In this document: one piece after another, positions 37,238 to 47,615 of the stretch | Layout: each line of letters opens with the position of its first letter | Numbering within the stretch: position 1 is the first letter of the stretch | From: Ottowia sp. SB7-C50 | GTDB lineage: Bacteria > Pseudomonadota > Gammaproteobacteria > Burkholderiales > Burkholderiaceae_C | Reading direction: 5' to 3' | Assembly (NCBI RefSeq): GCF_033110285.1 | Contig: NZ_CP136995.1 | Coordinates: forward strand, 1,984,001 to 2,048,000 | DNA length: 64,000 bases | The notes under the pieces: generated by a model | Databases searched by the model: none | Told to the model about the DNA's origin: nothing | The model's input: only the letters and a program-made list of their open reading frames with translations | Program-made: the position numbers and the translations under genes

Positions 37238-37339
37238 GGCCTTCGGGGCTCCTCTGTGTTCCTGGCGGTCGGTCGGCATGTGTGCCGTTTCGTGACTAGC
37301 ATAGCAAGATGCAAGCCATGTCCGGCGGCGCACCAGCCT

Positions 37340-39823
37340 TCAGGGCAGCCGGTGGTGCCAGTAGCGCGCCGCGTGCGCGCGCTCGCACCGCAGTGCATCG
37401 GGTTGTGCACTGTTCCAGCGCATCGCACCACAACGGGGCGAATCGGCCACCCGCACGCCGCGCGCGGTGTAGCGCGCCAGCACCTCGGGCACCGGGTGGC
37501 CAAAGCGGTTGCGATAGCCAGACTGGATCAGCGCCCAGTCGGGGCGCACGGCGGCGACGAAGTCCGGCGTGGACGAGGTGCGGCTGCCGTGGTGCGGCAC
37601 CAGCAGCACGTTGGCGCGCAGAGCGTTGCCGTGCACAGCCACCAGCGCGCGTTCCTGCTCGGCCTCGATGTCGCCCACCAGCAGCGCCGCGCGGCCGCCG
37701 CCCTGCACGCGCAGCACGCAGCTCATGGCGTTCGATTTTCTCGGTGCGCCATAGTCCGCCGCGGCCGGGTGCAGCAATTCGAAGCGCACGCCGTCCCAGT
37801 CCCACGCCTGCCCGGCCTGGCAGCGCATGGCGGTGCGCGCGCCTTGCAATTCGTGCCCTTCCTCGATGGACGACAGCAGCGCCGCGCTGCGCTGCATGGC
37901 CAGCACGGCCCCGGCGCCGCCGGTGTGGTCGCTGTCGCGGTGGCTCAGCACCAGCGTGTCGACGCGCTCGCCCAGCGCGCGCAGCAGCGGCACCAGCACG
38001 CGGTGGCCGGCGTCGCTTTCCAGTGAATAGCGCGGCCCGGCGTCGTACACCAGCGTGTGGGTGGCGGTGCGCACCAGCACCGCGTTGCCCTGCCCCACGT
38101 CGGCCGCCAGCAGCTCGAACTGGCCGGGCACGGGCCGCGCCGGCTGCCACAGCAGCAGGGGCAGCACCAGCGGCAGCCCCGCCACGCGCAGCGCCCACGG
38201 CCAGCGCAGGGCCAGCAGCAGCGCCCCACCCACCGCCGCCACGCCCAGCGGCAGTGGCGCGCTGGCCAGCGACACACTGGCACCGGGCCAGCTGGCCAGC
38301 CACTGCAGCAGCGCGGCCAGCGGCTGCAAGGCCCAGGCCGCCGCCTGCCACAGCGGCGCCCACGCCATGCCCAGCATGGCCAGCGGCGTGACCACCAGCG
38401 TCACCCACGGAATCGCCAGCAGGTTGGCCAGCAGGCCCACCACCGAGGCCTGCCCGAACAGGATCAGCGACAGCGGCGTCAGCGCCAGCGTGACCACCCA
38501 TTGCTCGCGCAAAAGACGCCCAAAATGCCCGCGTGCGCCTGTCTGCAGGGCGGATGCCGCTCCTGAATCGGTAGCAAACAGCACGCCGACGGCGACAAAG
38601 CTCAGCCAGAACCCGGCCTGCAGCAGCGCCCATGGGTCGGCCAGCAGCACCACCGCGCAGGCCAGCAGCCAGGTCAGCCACCAGGGCCAGCGCACGCCGG
38701 CCAGTTTCAGCAGCGACACCGTGGCCAGCATCAGCACCGTGCGCTGCGCCGGCACGCCCCAGCCGCTGAACAGCGCATATGCGCCCGCCAGCAGCACGCC
38801 GCCGATCAGCGCCGCGTGCGGCGCCGGCAGCAGCAGGCAAGGGTCCAGCCGCGCCGGCAGCCCCCAACGGGCCGAACGCCGCCACAGCCCGCCAACCAGC
38901 GCCGCGGCCAGCCAGGCAAACATGGTGATGTGCAGGCCCGAGATGCTCATCAGGTGCGCCACGCCGGTGGCGCGAAAGATGTCCCAGTCGGCCCGCTCGA
39001 TGACCGCCTGGTCGCCCGTCACCAGCGCGGCGACGATGCCGGCAAAGCGCCGCCCTTCATCACCCTGCCCCGCGCCGCCGGCCAGGATGCGGTCGCGCAC
39101 CGACTGGCGCGCGCGCTCGATCGGGAAGGCCGCGCCTTCTGCCAGCCGCCGTGGCGGCGCATCGCGCGGGCCGGCGCGCACGTAGCCGGTGGCGCGCACG
39201 CCCTGCTCCCACAGCCACAGTTCGTAGTCAAAGCCGTGCGGATTCAAGTTGCCGTGCGGTGCCTTCAGGCGTGCGGTGAACTGCCAGCGGTCGCCCGCGC
39301 GCAAATCGGCCGCCAGCGGGCGCGCGGCGTCGGTCTCGTCCGCGGTGCTGGCCGAGCCGTACCACGCCAGCTGCACGCGCGGCGGCACCGCCACGGGTTG
39401 GCCGTCGATCTGCGCCGCTTCGACGTCAAAGCGAAAGCGCCAGCCCATGTCGCCGCGTTGCGGCATGCGGCTGACAAGGCCGGTGAGCACCACGTCGCGC
39501 CCCTCGATGGCGGGGGCGAGCGCCTGCGCCTGCAACGCACCCGCGCGCAGCCCCACGCCTGCGAAGGCCGCCAGCGCCGCGGCCAGCGCGCACAGCGCCA
39601 TCGGCACGCGGGCGCGGGGCCCAGCGCTGGCGCGCCAGGCCAGCACCAGTCCCACCAGCGCCGCCGCCAGCAGTGCGGCGTAAGCCCCCGGCTGCCACAG
39701 CGCGACCTGCTGCAGCTGCGCCGCCGTGCCCGCCACCACGCCCGCCAGCGCCGCCGGCAGCATCAGCCCCACCCGGCGCGCGGCAAGGTCAGCGGGCGGC
39801 ACGGGGGCGGCGGTCATGTCCAC
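37340..39823 (-). CDS. comEC: ComEC/Rec2-family DNA internalisation protein
   Basis: 827 residues. N-terminal membrane helices and a DUF4131-type soluble loop, then the competence membrane domain (GVAHLMSISGLHITMFAWLA and following helices), and a C-terminal metallo-beta-lactamase-like domain with LVLSHRDSDHTGG (about residue 626) and VPHHGSRTSSTPDF. ComEC is the inner-membrane channel that carries single-stranded DNA into the cytoplasm during natural transformation. The GTG at 39823 is used; ATG two codons later is equally good. It lies between two alpha-E/ATP-grasp sets without being functionally linked to them. FATDSGAASALQTGARG (38559-38578) may be a repeat-derived insertion. Confidence 0.92.
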   Translation of the reverse strand: MDMTAAPVPPADLAARRVGLMLPAALAGVVAGTAAQLQQVALWQPGAYAALLAAALVGLVLAWRASAGPRARVPMALCALAAALAAFAGVGLRAGALQAQALAPAIEGRDVVLTGLVSRMPQRGDMGWRFRFDVEAAQIDGQPVAVPPRVQLAWYGSASTADETDAARPLAADLRAGDRWQFTARLKAPHGNLNPHGFDYELWLWEQGVRATGYVRAGPRDAPPRRLAEGAAFPIERARQSVRDRILAGGAGQGDEGRRFAGIVAALVTGDQAVIERADWDIFRATGVAHLMSISGLHITMFAWLAAALVGGLWRRSARWGLPARLDPCLLLPAPHAALIGGVLLAGAYALFSGWGVPAQRTVLMLATVSLLKLAGVRWPWWLTWLLACAVVLLADPWALLQAGFWLSFVAVGVLFATDSGAASALQTGARGHFGRLLREQWVVTLALTPLSLILFGQASVVGLLANLLAIPWVTLVVTPLAMLGMAWAPLWQAAAWALQPLAALLQWLASWPGASVSLASAPLPLGVAAVGGALLLALRWPWALRVAGLPLVLPLLLWQPARPVPGQFELLAADVGQGNAVLVRTATHTLVYDAGPRYSLESDAGHRVLVPLLRALGERVDTLVLSHRDSDHTGGAGAVLAMQRSAALLSSIEEGHELQGARTAMRCQAGQAWDWDGVRFELLHPAAADYGAPRKSNAMSCVLRVQGGGRAALLVGDIEAEQERALVAVHGNALRANVLLVPHHGSRTSSTPDFVAAVRPDWALIQSGYRNRFGHPVPEVLARYTARGVRVADSPRCGAMRWNSAQPDALRCERAHAARYWHHRLP

Positions 39824-39832
39824 TCACGCGAT

Positions 39833-39890
39833 CAAATTGCTATGGTTTCAGAAGCATGATTTGCAGTCCTGGCAAGCGCACAGGCGATGA
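39833..39890 (+). repeat. Family A palindromic repeat, copy 7
   Basis: AAATTGCTATGGTTTCAGAA, GTCCTGGCAAGCGCACAGGC. Located in the divergent gap between comEC and the DUF2126 gene; the rest of the 169-base gap holds the DUF2126 gene's leader (CAGGAAACCCC before ATG 39993). Confidence 0.65.
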
Positions 39891-39992
39891 CGGGACATCA
39901 GCCTACTCGGTCAAGGCCGGTTTTCGTCACAGGGCATGGCCCACAGCTTGCTAGCATGCGTAGCGTATCGGATCACCCGATCAGGAAACCCC

Positions 39993-42900
39993 ATGCCCAT
40001 CCATGCCGCGCTGCACCACGTCACCCACTACCGCTACGACCGGCCCGTGCAACTGGGGCCGCAGGTGGTGCGCCTGCGCCCAGCGCCGCATTGCCGCAGC
40101 AAGATCATTTCGTATTCGCTGGCAGTCGAGCCGGCCAGCCACTTCCTCAACTGGCAGCAAGACCCGTTCGCCAACTGGCAGGCGCGCCTGCTCTTCCCGA
40201 CAAGACCACCGAGTTCAAGGTCACGGTCGACCTGGTGGCCGAGATGGCGGTCTACAACCCGTTCGACTTTTTTCTGGAACCGGAGGCGGAGAACTTCCCT
40301 TTCAGCTACGACCCGCTATTGAAAGAAGAGCTGGCGCCGTACCTGGCGCGCGGGCAGAACGGCGATTTGTTTGAAAAATACCTGGCCGGCATCGACCGCC
40401 GCCCGCAGCGCACCATCGACTTTCTGGTCGGCCTGAACCAGCGCCTGCAGCACGACATCGGCTACCTGATCCGCATGGAACCCGGCGTGCAGACGCCCGA
40501 GCAGACGTTGCAAAAAGCCAGCGGCTCGTGCCGCGATTCGGGCTGGCTGCTGGTGCAGCTGCTGCGCCATTGCGGGCTGGCGGCGCGCTTCGTGTCGGGC
40601 TACCTGATCCAGCTGAAGGCCGACCAGAAGTCGCTCGACGGGCCGAGCGGCACCGAGGTGGACTTCACCGACCTGCACGCCTGGTGCGAGGTCTATTTGC
40701 CCGGCGCCGGCTGGATCGGGCTGGACCCCACATCGGGCTTGCTGGCCGGCGAAGGCCACATCCCGCTGGCCTGCACGCCGCAGCCCAGCGGTGCCGCGCC
40801 CATCGAGGGGCTGGTGGACGAGGCCAAGGTCGAATTCCGCCACGACATGGCCGTCACGCGCATCCACGAATCGCCGCGCGTCACCCTGCCCTACAGCGAC
40901 GCGCAGTGGGACGCGATCCTGAAGCTCGGCGACGAAGTCGATGTGCAACTGCAGGCCGACGACGTGCGCCTGACCATGGGCGGCGAGCCCACCTTCGTCG
41001 GCATCGACGACCGCGACGGGCCGGAGTGGAACACCGCCGCGCTCGGCCCCACCAAGCGCGTGTTCGCGCTCGATTTGCTGCACCGGCTGAAGGCCAAATA
41101 TGGCCCCAATGGCTTTTTGCACCTGGGCCAGGGCAAGTGGTACCCCGGCGAGCAGCTGCCGCGCTGGGCGCTCAGCCTGTACTGGCGGCCCGACGGCCAG
41201 CCGCTGTGGCACAACCCCGCGCTGCTGGCCGACGAGCGCCAGCCACAGCGCGCCCGGCCCGAGGACGCCGAGCGCTTCATCCACGCGCTGGCACGGCGGT
41301 TGGGCGTGGGCACGCAGACCATCCGCCCCGGTTACGAAGACCCGTGGCACTTCATCCAGGCCGAGCGGCGCCTGCCGATCAACGTCGACCCTTTCAACAG
41401 CCAGCTGGGCGACGAGATGGAGCGTGCGCGCCTGCGCCGCGTCTTCACGCAGGGGCTGGACAAGGTGATCGGCTACCTGCTGCCGCTGCGCGCGGCCTCG
41501 CAACTGGCAGAGTCGCCCGACTTCCTGCGCGAAGTCCCGCCCGATCAGCGCCCGCGCTGGCTCACCGGCCGCTGGTGGTTCCGTGACGACCGGCTGTACC
41601 TGGTGCCCGGCGATTCGCCCATGGGTTTCAGGCTGCCCCTGAGCAGCCTGCCGTGGGTCAGCGACGACGACCTGCCAAAGTCCTTCCCCAAGGACCCTTA
41701 TGCGCCCGATGAGTCCGATGCGCTGGATGCAAGCGCGGAGGGTGCTCCTGAAAAAGAAGCAATCGACCCCAACGACCGCGCGCCCGAACGCGGCGAATCG
41801 GCCGCCTGGGTGCCGCGCACCGCACTGGTGGTGGAGGTGCGCGACCCGGTGCGTTCGCACACACCCGACACCGACCTGCCCGAGATCGAGGGCGACGACG
41901 AGGCCGCCGAAGCCCGCCGCGCCGCGCGCAGCGCACACCAGGCCGCCGTCGCCAAATACGCGCTGAAGGCGGGCAAGTCGAGCCTGCTGTACGTCTTCAT
42001 GCCGCCGCTGGACCATGTCGAGGACTACCTGGCGCTGGTCGCCGCCATCGAGCAGACCGCCGCCGAGCTGAACTTGCCGGTGGTGATGGAAGGCTACCCC
42101 CCACCACGCGACAAGCGGCTGAAGATGCTGCAGATCACGCCCGACCCCGGCGTGATCGAGGCCAACATCCAGCCGGTGACGAACTGGCGCGAGCTGGTGG
42201 ACAACACCGAGTTCCTGTACAGCCAGGCGTTTGAGAGCCGCCTGTCGGCCGAGAAGTTCATGACCGACGGCCGCCACACCGGCACCGGCGGCGGCAACCA
42301 CTTTGTGCTGGGCGGCGCCACGCCCGACGACAGCCCGTTTTTGCGCCAGCCCGAGCTGCTGGCCAGCCTGATCCTGTACTGGCACAACCATCCGTCGCTG
42401 TCCTACCTGTTCAGCGGCCTGTTCATCGGCCCCACCAGCCAGGCGCCGCGCGTGGACGAGGCGCGCAACGACCAGCTGTACGAGCTGGAGATTGCGCTGC
42501 AAGAGATCCACAAGGCCCGCCAGGAACGCGGTGAGGCGATGCCGCCCTGGCTGGTCGATCGATCCTTGCGCAACATCCTGATCGACGTCACCGGCAACAC
42601 GCACCGCAGTGAGTTCTGCATCGACAAGCTGTATTCGCCCGAAGGCCCCACCGGCCGACTGGGCCTGCTGGAGATGCGCGCCTTCGAGATGCCGCCGCAC
42701 GCCCGCATGTCGATTGCGCAGCAGTTGCTGATGCGCGCGCTGGTGGCGCGTTTCTGGCGCACGCCCTACACCGGGCCGGCGGCGCGCTGGGGCACGCAGC
42801 TGCACGACCGCTTCATGCTGCCGGCCTATATCCACCAGGACTTCGAGGACGTGATGGCCGATATGCGGCGCGTCGGCTACGCCTTTGACAGCGCGTGGTT

Positions 42901-43477
42901 TGCGCCGCATTTCGAGTTCCGCTTCCCCATCGTCGGCGACGTGAACGTGCTGGGCATGCGGCTGGAGTTGCGCAACGCGCTGGAACCCTGGCACGTGATG
43001 GGCGAGGAAAGCAGCGGCGGCGGCACCGCGCGCTACGTTGATTCATCGCTGGAACGGCTGGAGATGCGCGTCGCGGGCTTCAACCCCAGCCGCTACGCCA
43101 TCACCTGCAACGGCCACGCGCTGCCGCTGCAGGCGCTGGGCGTCGAAGGCGAATACGTCGCCGGCGTGCGCTTCAAGGCGTGGAACCCGTGGTCGTCGCT
43201 GCACCCCTCGATCAAGCCGCACGGACCGCTGGTGTTCGACGTGTTCGACACCTGGTCGGGCCGCTCGGTGGGCGGCTGCCAGTACCACGTGGCGCATCCG
43301 GGCGGGCGCAATTACGACACCTTCCCCATCAACGCCTACGAAGCCGAAAGCCGCCGGCTGGCGCGCTTCTTCCCCATCGGTCACACGGCGGGGGCGATGG
43401 ATGTGCCGCCCGCCACGCTGAATGCGCCCGGCTCGCGCGAGTTTCCGTGCACGCTGGACTTGCGACGCACCAATTGA
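39993..43477 (+). CDS. Transglutaminase-like/DUF2126 protein, frameshifted near the start
   Basis: About 1161 residues when one missing base is restored. N-terminal transglutaminase_N region ([20 protein letters not shown]), transglutaminase core with Cys in [15 protein letters not shown] (about 178), His in [11 protein letters not shown] (about 229) and Asp in GLDPTSGLL, then a long DUF2126 region ([49 protein letters not shown]). The break is in TTCCCGAC at 40196-40199: one extra C or G joins LLFP to DKTTEFKV. The segment 41710-41800 encodes a poorly conserved Ser/Ala/Glu-rich stretch. Likely an amidase or protease of the same peptide system as the following genes, with which it shares direction and close spacing. 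Confidence 0.88.
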
Positions 43478-43521
43478 GTGCAAATGCGACAATGACCGCA
43501 ACGTGACTGCCCCGCCCGAGG

Positions 43522-46140
43522 ATGAACGCACCGGATCTGCCCGCTGCCGCGCCCCTGTCGGCTGACCGCTTCGAGTTTCCGTCGAGCGACGCCGACCACT
43601 TCGACGAAATGCACGCCCGGCCCGCGCTGGACCACGCGCCGGCCGGTTCGCCCGAGTCCGCTGCCAGTGGCCCGCTGACGCCGGCGTGGGCCGAATTCTT
43701 CCGCCACTGCGGCCCCGCCCATCCGCAAGAACTGAGCCGCCGCGCCGCGCAACTGGCGCGCCAGCTGCGCGACAACGGTGTCACCTACAACGTCTATGCG
43801 GACGAGGTCAATCTGCAGCGCCCCTGGCCGCTGGACCTGTTTCCGCTGCTGATTCCGCCCAGCGACTGGGCGCTGATCGAAGCGGGCGTGCTGCAACGCG
43901 TGCGGGTGCTCGAAACCGTGATGTCCGACATCTACGGCGAGCGCCGCCTGCTGAAAGACGGCCTGCTGCCCGCCGCGCTGGTGCAGGGCCACCCCGACTA
44001 CCTGCGCGCCATGCACGGCGTGCCCGCCGTGGGCGGCAACTTCCTGCACGTGGTGGCCTTTGACCTGGCGCGCGGCCCGCGCGGCCACTGGTGGGTGGTG
44101 TCGCAGCGCACGCAGGCGCCGTCGGGCCTGGGCTACCTGCTGGAAAACCGCTCGGCCGTGTCCACCCAGTTTCCTGACGCGTTCGAAACCATGAACGTGC
44201 GCCGCCTGGCCGACACCTACCGCGGCTTCATCGAAGGCCTGAAAGCCATGGTGCCGGCGGGCGCCGATTCGCACATCGCGCTGCTCACGCCCGGGCCGTA
44301 CAACGAGACGTACTTCGAACATTCGTACCTGGCGCGCTACCTGGGCGCCACGCTGGTCGAAGGCGGCGACCTGACGGTGCGCAACCAGCGCCTGTACCTG
44401 AAGACGCTGCACGGTCTGCGGCCGGTGCACGGGCTGATCAAGCGGGTGGACGACGCCTTTCTCGACCCGCTGGAGATGCGCCCCGAATCGCGCCTGGGCG
44501 TGCCCGGCCTGTTGCAGGCGGTGCGCGCCGGCACGGTGCTGGTGGCCAATGCACCAGGCGCGGGCTTTCTCGAATCCAGCGCGCTGCTGGGCTTCTTGCC
44601 CGCGCTGGCGCGGCACCTGCTGGGCGAAGAGCTGAAGCTGCCCGCCCTGCACACCTGGTGGTGCGGCGAACCCGCCGCGCTGCGTGCGGTGATGCCGCGG
44701 CTGGACCAGTGCGTCATCAAGCCGACCTACCCGTGGTCGACCAGCCGCGGCACCTTCCGGGCCGGCGTGGGGCCGTTGATGAGCCCCGACGTGCTGGCGT
44801 CGTGGGCCGACAGCATCCGCCGCGTGCCGGAGGAACACACCGTGCAGGCCTACATGTCGCCGTCGCAGATGCCCACCTGGCGCACCGGCGACCAGGCCGG
44901 CATCGTGCCGCGCGCGGCCATCCTGCGCGTGTTCGCGCTGTCCGACGGCGCCGGCTCGTGGCGTGTGCTGCCGGGCGGCATGACGCGCCTGGTGGGCGAA
45001 AGCGCCGGCCTGGCCACGATGGCGCTGGGCGGCAGCAGCGCCGACACCTGGGTGCTGGCCGATGCGCCGACGATGGAAACGCCCGAGTTCGACCTGAGCG
45101 CGCTGGCCCCCATCACGCCCACCGACACCGCGCTGGTGCAGCGCGAGCGCCTGATCACCAGCCGCTCGGCCGAGAACCTGTTCTGGCTGGGCCGCTACAC
45201 CGAGCGTGCCGAAAGCAGCGCCCGGCTGGCGCGCATCGCCCTGCACGCCCTGCACGGCGAGGAAGAACCCAGCGTGGCGCAGCTGATGTGGCTGGGCCAG
45301 CTGGCCGAAACCGCCGGCCTGGTGCCCGAAGACGCGCCTTCGCCGCTGGACGACCGCGCGGCCTTCGAGCACCTGCTGATCCACGGCCTGGCCGACACCG
45401 ACGACGTGCCCGGCGTCGGCTACGCGCTGCGCAGCCTGCGCCTGGCCGCCGGCGCGCTGCGCGAACGCCTGTCGCCCGAGCACTGGGGTTTCATCAAGGA
45501 AGCCGAGGAGCGCTTTCTGCGTGAAGGCGCGGCGCTGCGCGGCGGCCCGGCGCACGCCGAGGCCGAGGCCCTGCATTCGCTGACGCAGCTGTCGCGCGCG
45601 CTGGCCGCCATCACCGGCGCGCAGCAGGACCGCATGTGGCGCGACGACGGCTGGCGCCTGATGACCATCGGCCGGCAGATCGAGCGGCTGACCTGGCTGT
45701 CGGTGGCGCTGTCGCGGGGCTTCTACACCAACGCCGTGCACGACGCGGCGGGCCACGGCGTGGTGCTGGACCTGTTCGATTCGACCATCTCCTTCCACGC
45801 CCGCTACCAGCGCAGCCGCTCGATGGCCGCGCTGATCGAGCACGTGGTGCTGAACCACCAGAACCCGCGCTCGCTGGGCTGGGTGGTGCAGCGGCTGCGC
45901 ACGCTGCTGGCGCGCCTGCACGCCAACGACCCGCACCAGCTGGAAGACCTGTCGCTGCGCCTGCGCAACCCCCTGCCCGAAGACCTGCCGATGCTGTGCG
46001 AATCCGACCGCATTGGCGACTTCATCCACCTGCAGGCGCTGCTGGCGCACTTCATCGACGTCGGCGCGCACCTGTCCAACGACATCGGGCTGCGCCACTT
46101 CACCCACACCGCCGACGCGGCCCGCAGCGTGGGGGCCTGA
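43522..46140 (+). CDS. Fusion of circularly permuted ATP-grasp and alpha-E domains
   Basis: 872 residues. Residues about 60-540 are a permuted ATP-grasp (VYADEVNLQRPWPLDLFPLL, FDLARGPRGHWWVVSQRTQA, PSGLGYLLENRSAVSTQFPD, LTPGPYNETYFEHSYLARYL, VIKPTYPWSTSRGTFRAG); residues 545-872 are an alpha-E domain starting ITSRSAENLFWLGRYTERAE. The same two activities are separate proteins at 34.4-37.2 kb. Fusion strongly supports that these proteins act as one complex. It begins 44 bases after the DUF2126 gene and its stop is five bases from the next start, so all three genes form an operon. Reaction and substrate unknown. Confidence 0.92.
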   Translation: MNAPDLPAAAPLSADRFEFPSSDADHFDEMHARPALDHAPAGSPESAASGPLTPAWAEFFRHCGPAHPQELSRRAAQLARQLRDNGVTYNVYADEVNLQRPWPLDLFPLLIPPSDWALIEAGVLQRVRVLETVMSDIYGERRLLKDGLLPAALVQGHPDYLRAMHGVPAVGGNFLHVVAFDLARGPRGHWWVVSQRTQAPSGLGYLLENRSAVSTQFPDAFETMNVRRLADTYRGFIEGLKAMVPAGADSHIALLTPGPYNETYFEHSYLARYLGATLVEGGDLTVRNQRLYLKTLHGLRPVHGLIKRVDDAFLDPLEMRPESRLGVPGLLQAVRAGTVLVANAPGAGFLESSALLGFLPALARHLLGEELKLPALHTWWCGEPAALRAVMPRLDQCVIKPTYPWSTSRGTFRAGVGPLMSPDVLASWADSIRRVPEEHTVQAYMSPSQMPTWRTGDQAGIVPRAAILRVFALSDGAGSWRVLPGGMTRLVGESAGLATMALGGSSADTWVLADAPTMETPEFDLSALAPITPTDTALVQRERLITSRSAENLFWLGRYTERAESSARLARIALHALHGEEEPSVAQLMWLGQLAETAGLVPEDAPSPLDDRAAFEHLLIHGLADTDDVPGVGYALRSLRLAAGALRERLSPEHWGFIKEAEERFLREGAALRGGPAHAEAEALHSLTQLSRALAAITGAQQDRMWRDDGWRLMTIGRQIERLTWLSVALSRGFYTNAVHDAAGHGVVLDLFDSTISFHARYQRSRSMAALIEHVVLNHQNPRSLGWVVQRLRTLLARLHANDPHQLEDLSLRLRNPLPEDLPMLCESDRIGDFIHLQALLAHFIDVGAHLSNDIGLRHFTHTADAARSVGA

Positions 46141-46144
46141 CGCC

Positions 46145-47077
46145 ATGCGCCTGCGCATCACGCACGACACCGCCTACCGCTACGAGCCCGCGGTGCTGAC
46201 CGCCATGCACATGGTGCACCTGACGCCGCCGCCCACGCGCTGCCAGGACCGGCTGGACGCGCGCCTGCAGGTCAGCCCGCAGCCGACGTCGATCACCGAA
46301 TCGCTCGACGTCTACCGCAACGTGCGCACCTTCTTCGAGATTGCCGGCTCGCACGACAGCCTGCTGGTGCGCGCCAGCAGCCTGGTCGAAACCTACCCCC
46401 CCGAGCCCGCCGGCAGCACCATCAGCTGGGACGCGGTGCGCGACAGCTTCGTCTACCACGTGGGCGCCGAATGGCACCCGGCGGCCGAATTCATCTACCC
46501 CTCGACCTACGTCCACCCCGGCGAGGTGTTCGCCGACTACGCGCGCCCGTCCTTCGCGCCCGGCCGGCCGCTGATCGACGCCGCGCGCGAGCTGATGCAG
46601 CGCGTGCACGAGGACTTCACCTACGCCAGCCACAGCACCGAGATCAGCACGCCCGCCGCCGAGGCGCTGGCGCAGCGGCGCGGCGTGTGCCAGGACTTCA
46701 GCCACGTCATGCTGGCCTGCCTGCGGTCGATGGGCGTGCCGGCGCGCTACGTGTCGGGCTACCTGCTGACGCAGCCGCCGCCCGGCCAGCCCCGGCTGGT
46801 GGGCAGCGATGCATCGCACGCCTGGGTGTCGGTGTTTCTGCCCGACCTGGCGGCGCAGGCCGGCGGCCACGGCTGGTACGACCTGGACCCGACCAACCAC
46901 CGCGACGGCTGGAGCACGCCTGGCGAAGACTTCGTGCGGCTGGCGGTGGGGCGCGACTACGCCGACATCTCGCCCATGCGCGGGGTCATCCACGGCGGCA
47001 GCGGCCACCACCTGGACGTCGGGGTTACAGTGGAACCGTGCACCGCCGCCACGCTGGCCGAGGCGCCGCCCCTGTAA
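46145..47077 (+). CDS. Transglutaminase-family cysteine amidase
   Basis: 310 residues, no signal peptide. Starts MRLRITHDTAYRYEPAVLT, the transglutaminase_N domain. Catalytic Cys about 181 in RRGVCQDFSHVMLACLRSMG, His about 224 in SDASHAWVSVFLP, Asp about 247 in WYDLDPTNH, with GVPARYVSGYL between. Bacterial cytoplasmic members are thought to hydrolyse or transfer peptide bonds. It starts five bases after the ATP-grasp/alpha-E fusion stop, third gene of that operon; together the operon has two transglutaminases, one ligase and one alpha-E. Confidence 0.93.
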   Translation: MRLRITHDTAYRYEPAVLTAMHMVHLTPPPTRCQDRLDARLQVSPQPTSITESLDVYRNVRTFFEIAGSHDSLLVRASSLVETYPPEPAGSTISWDAVRDSFVYHVGAEWHPAAEFIYPSTYVHPGEVFADYARPSFAPGRPLIDAARELMQRVHEDFTYASHSTEISTPAAEALAQRRGVCQDFSHVMLACLRSMGVPARYVSGYLLTQPPPGQPRLVGSDASHAWVSVFLPDLAAQAGGHGWYDLDPTNHRDGWSTPGEDFVRLAVGRDYADISPMRGVIHGGSGHHLDVGVTVEPCTAATLAEAPPL

Positions 47078-47097
47078 CCCGACCTACCTTTTTCATC

Positions 47098-47553
47098 ATG
47101 AGCGTCTACGACAAACTCCAGCAGCTCGGCATCCAACTGCCGCCCGTGTCCGTCCCGGCCGCCGCCTACGTGCCCTTTGTGCAGACGGGCCAGCTGGTGT
47201 TCCTGTCCGGCCACATCGCGCGCCGCGACGGCAAGCCCTGGGTGGGCAAGCTGGGCCAGAACATGACGACCGAAGAAGGCGCCCTGGCCGCGCGCGCCGT
47301 CGCCATCGACCTGCTGGGCACGCTGCACGCCGCCGTGGGCGACCTGAACCGCGTGCAGCGCATCGTCAAGGTGATGAGCCTGGTCAACAGCGCGCTCGAC
47401 TACACCGAGCAGCACCTGGTCACCAACGGCTGCTCGGCCCTGCTGGGCGAAGTGTTCGGCGACAAGGGCGCCCACGCCCGCAGCGCGTTTGGCGTGGCGC
47501 AGATTCCGCTGGGCGCGTGCGTCGAGATCGAGATGATTGCGGAAGTGGCCTGA
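47098..47553 (+). CDS. RidA (YjgF/YER057c)-family protein
   Basis: 151 residues, single trimer-forming RidA domain of the longer, YoaB-like subgroup (KLQQLGIQLPPVSVPAAAYV, GQLVFLSGHIARRDGKPWVG, then RSAFGVAQIPLGACVEIEMI). True RidA hydrolyses reactive enamine/imine intermediates formed by PLP enzymes; this needs a conserved Arg in the C-terminal strand region, and the Arg in ARSAFGVAQ is at a suitable place. Members of this subgroup are often of uncertain activity. It starts 20 bases after the transglutaminase gene and may ride in that operon. Confidence 0.88.
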   Translation: MSVYDKLQQLGIQLPPVSVPAAAYVPFVQTGQLVFLSGHIARRDGKPWVGKLGQNMTTEEGALAARAVAIDLLGTLHAAVGDLNRVQRIVKVMSLVNSALDYTEQHLVTNGCSALLGEVFGDKGAHARSAFGVAQIPLGACVEIEMIAEVA

Positions 47554-47559
47554 CACGGA

Positions 47560-47615
47560 TGCTCTTTATTTGATAGCTGTCCGCGCTTATCTGTCAAGCG
47601 CTACCAGCCAAAAAC
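47560..47615 (+). repeat. Family A palindromic repeat, copy 8
   Basis: TCTTTATTTGATAGCTGTCC, GTCAAGCGCTACCAGCCAAA. Lies after the RidA gene and overlaps the stop codon of the convergent MFS gene. Confidence 0.8.

Noticed and set aside
43381..46170. Very long open frame on the minus strand opposite the ATP-grasp/alpha-E fusion
   Set aside because: Low-complexity His/Gln/Arg-rich translation with no motif; the plus strand has a conserved protein.
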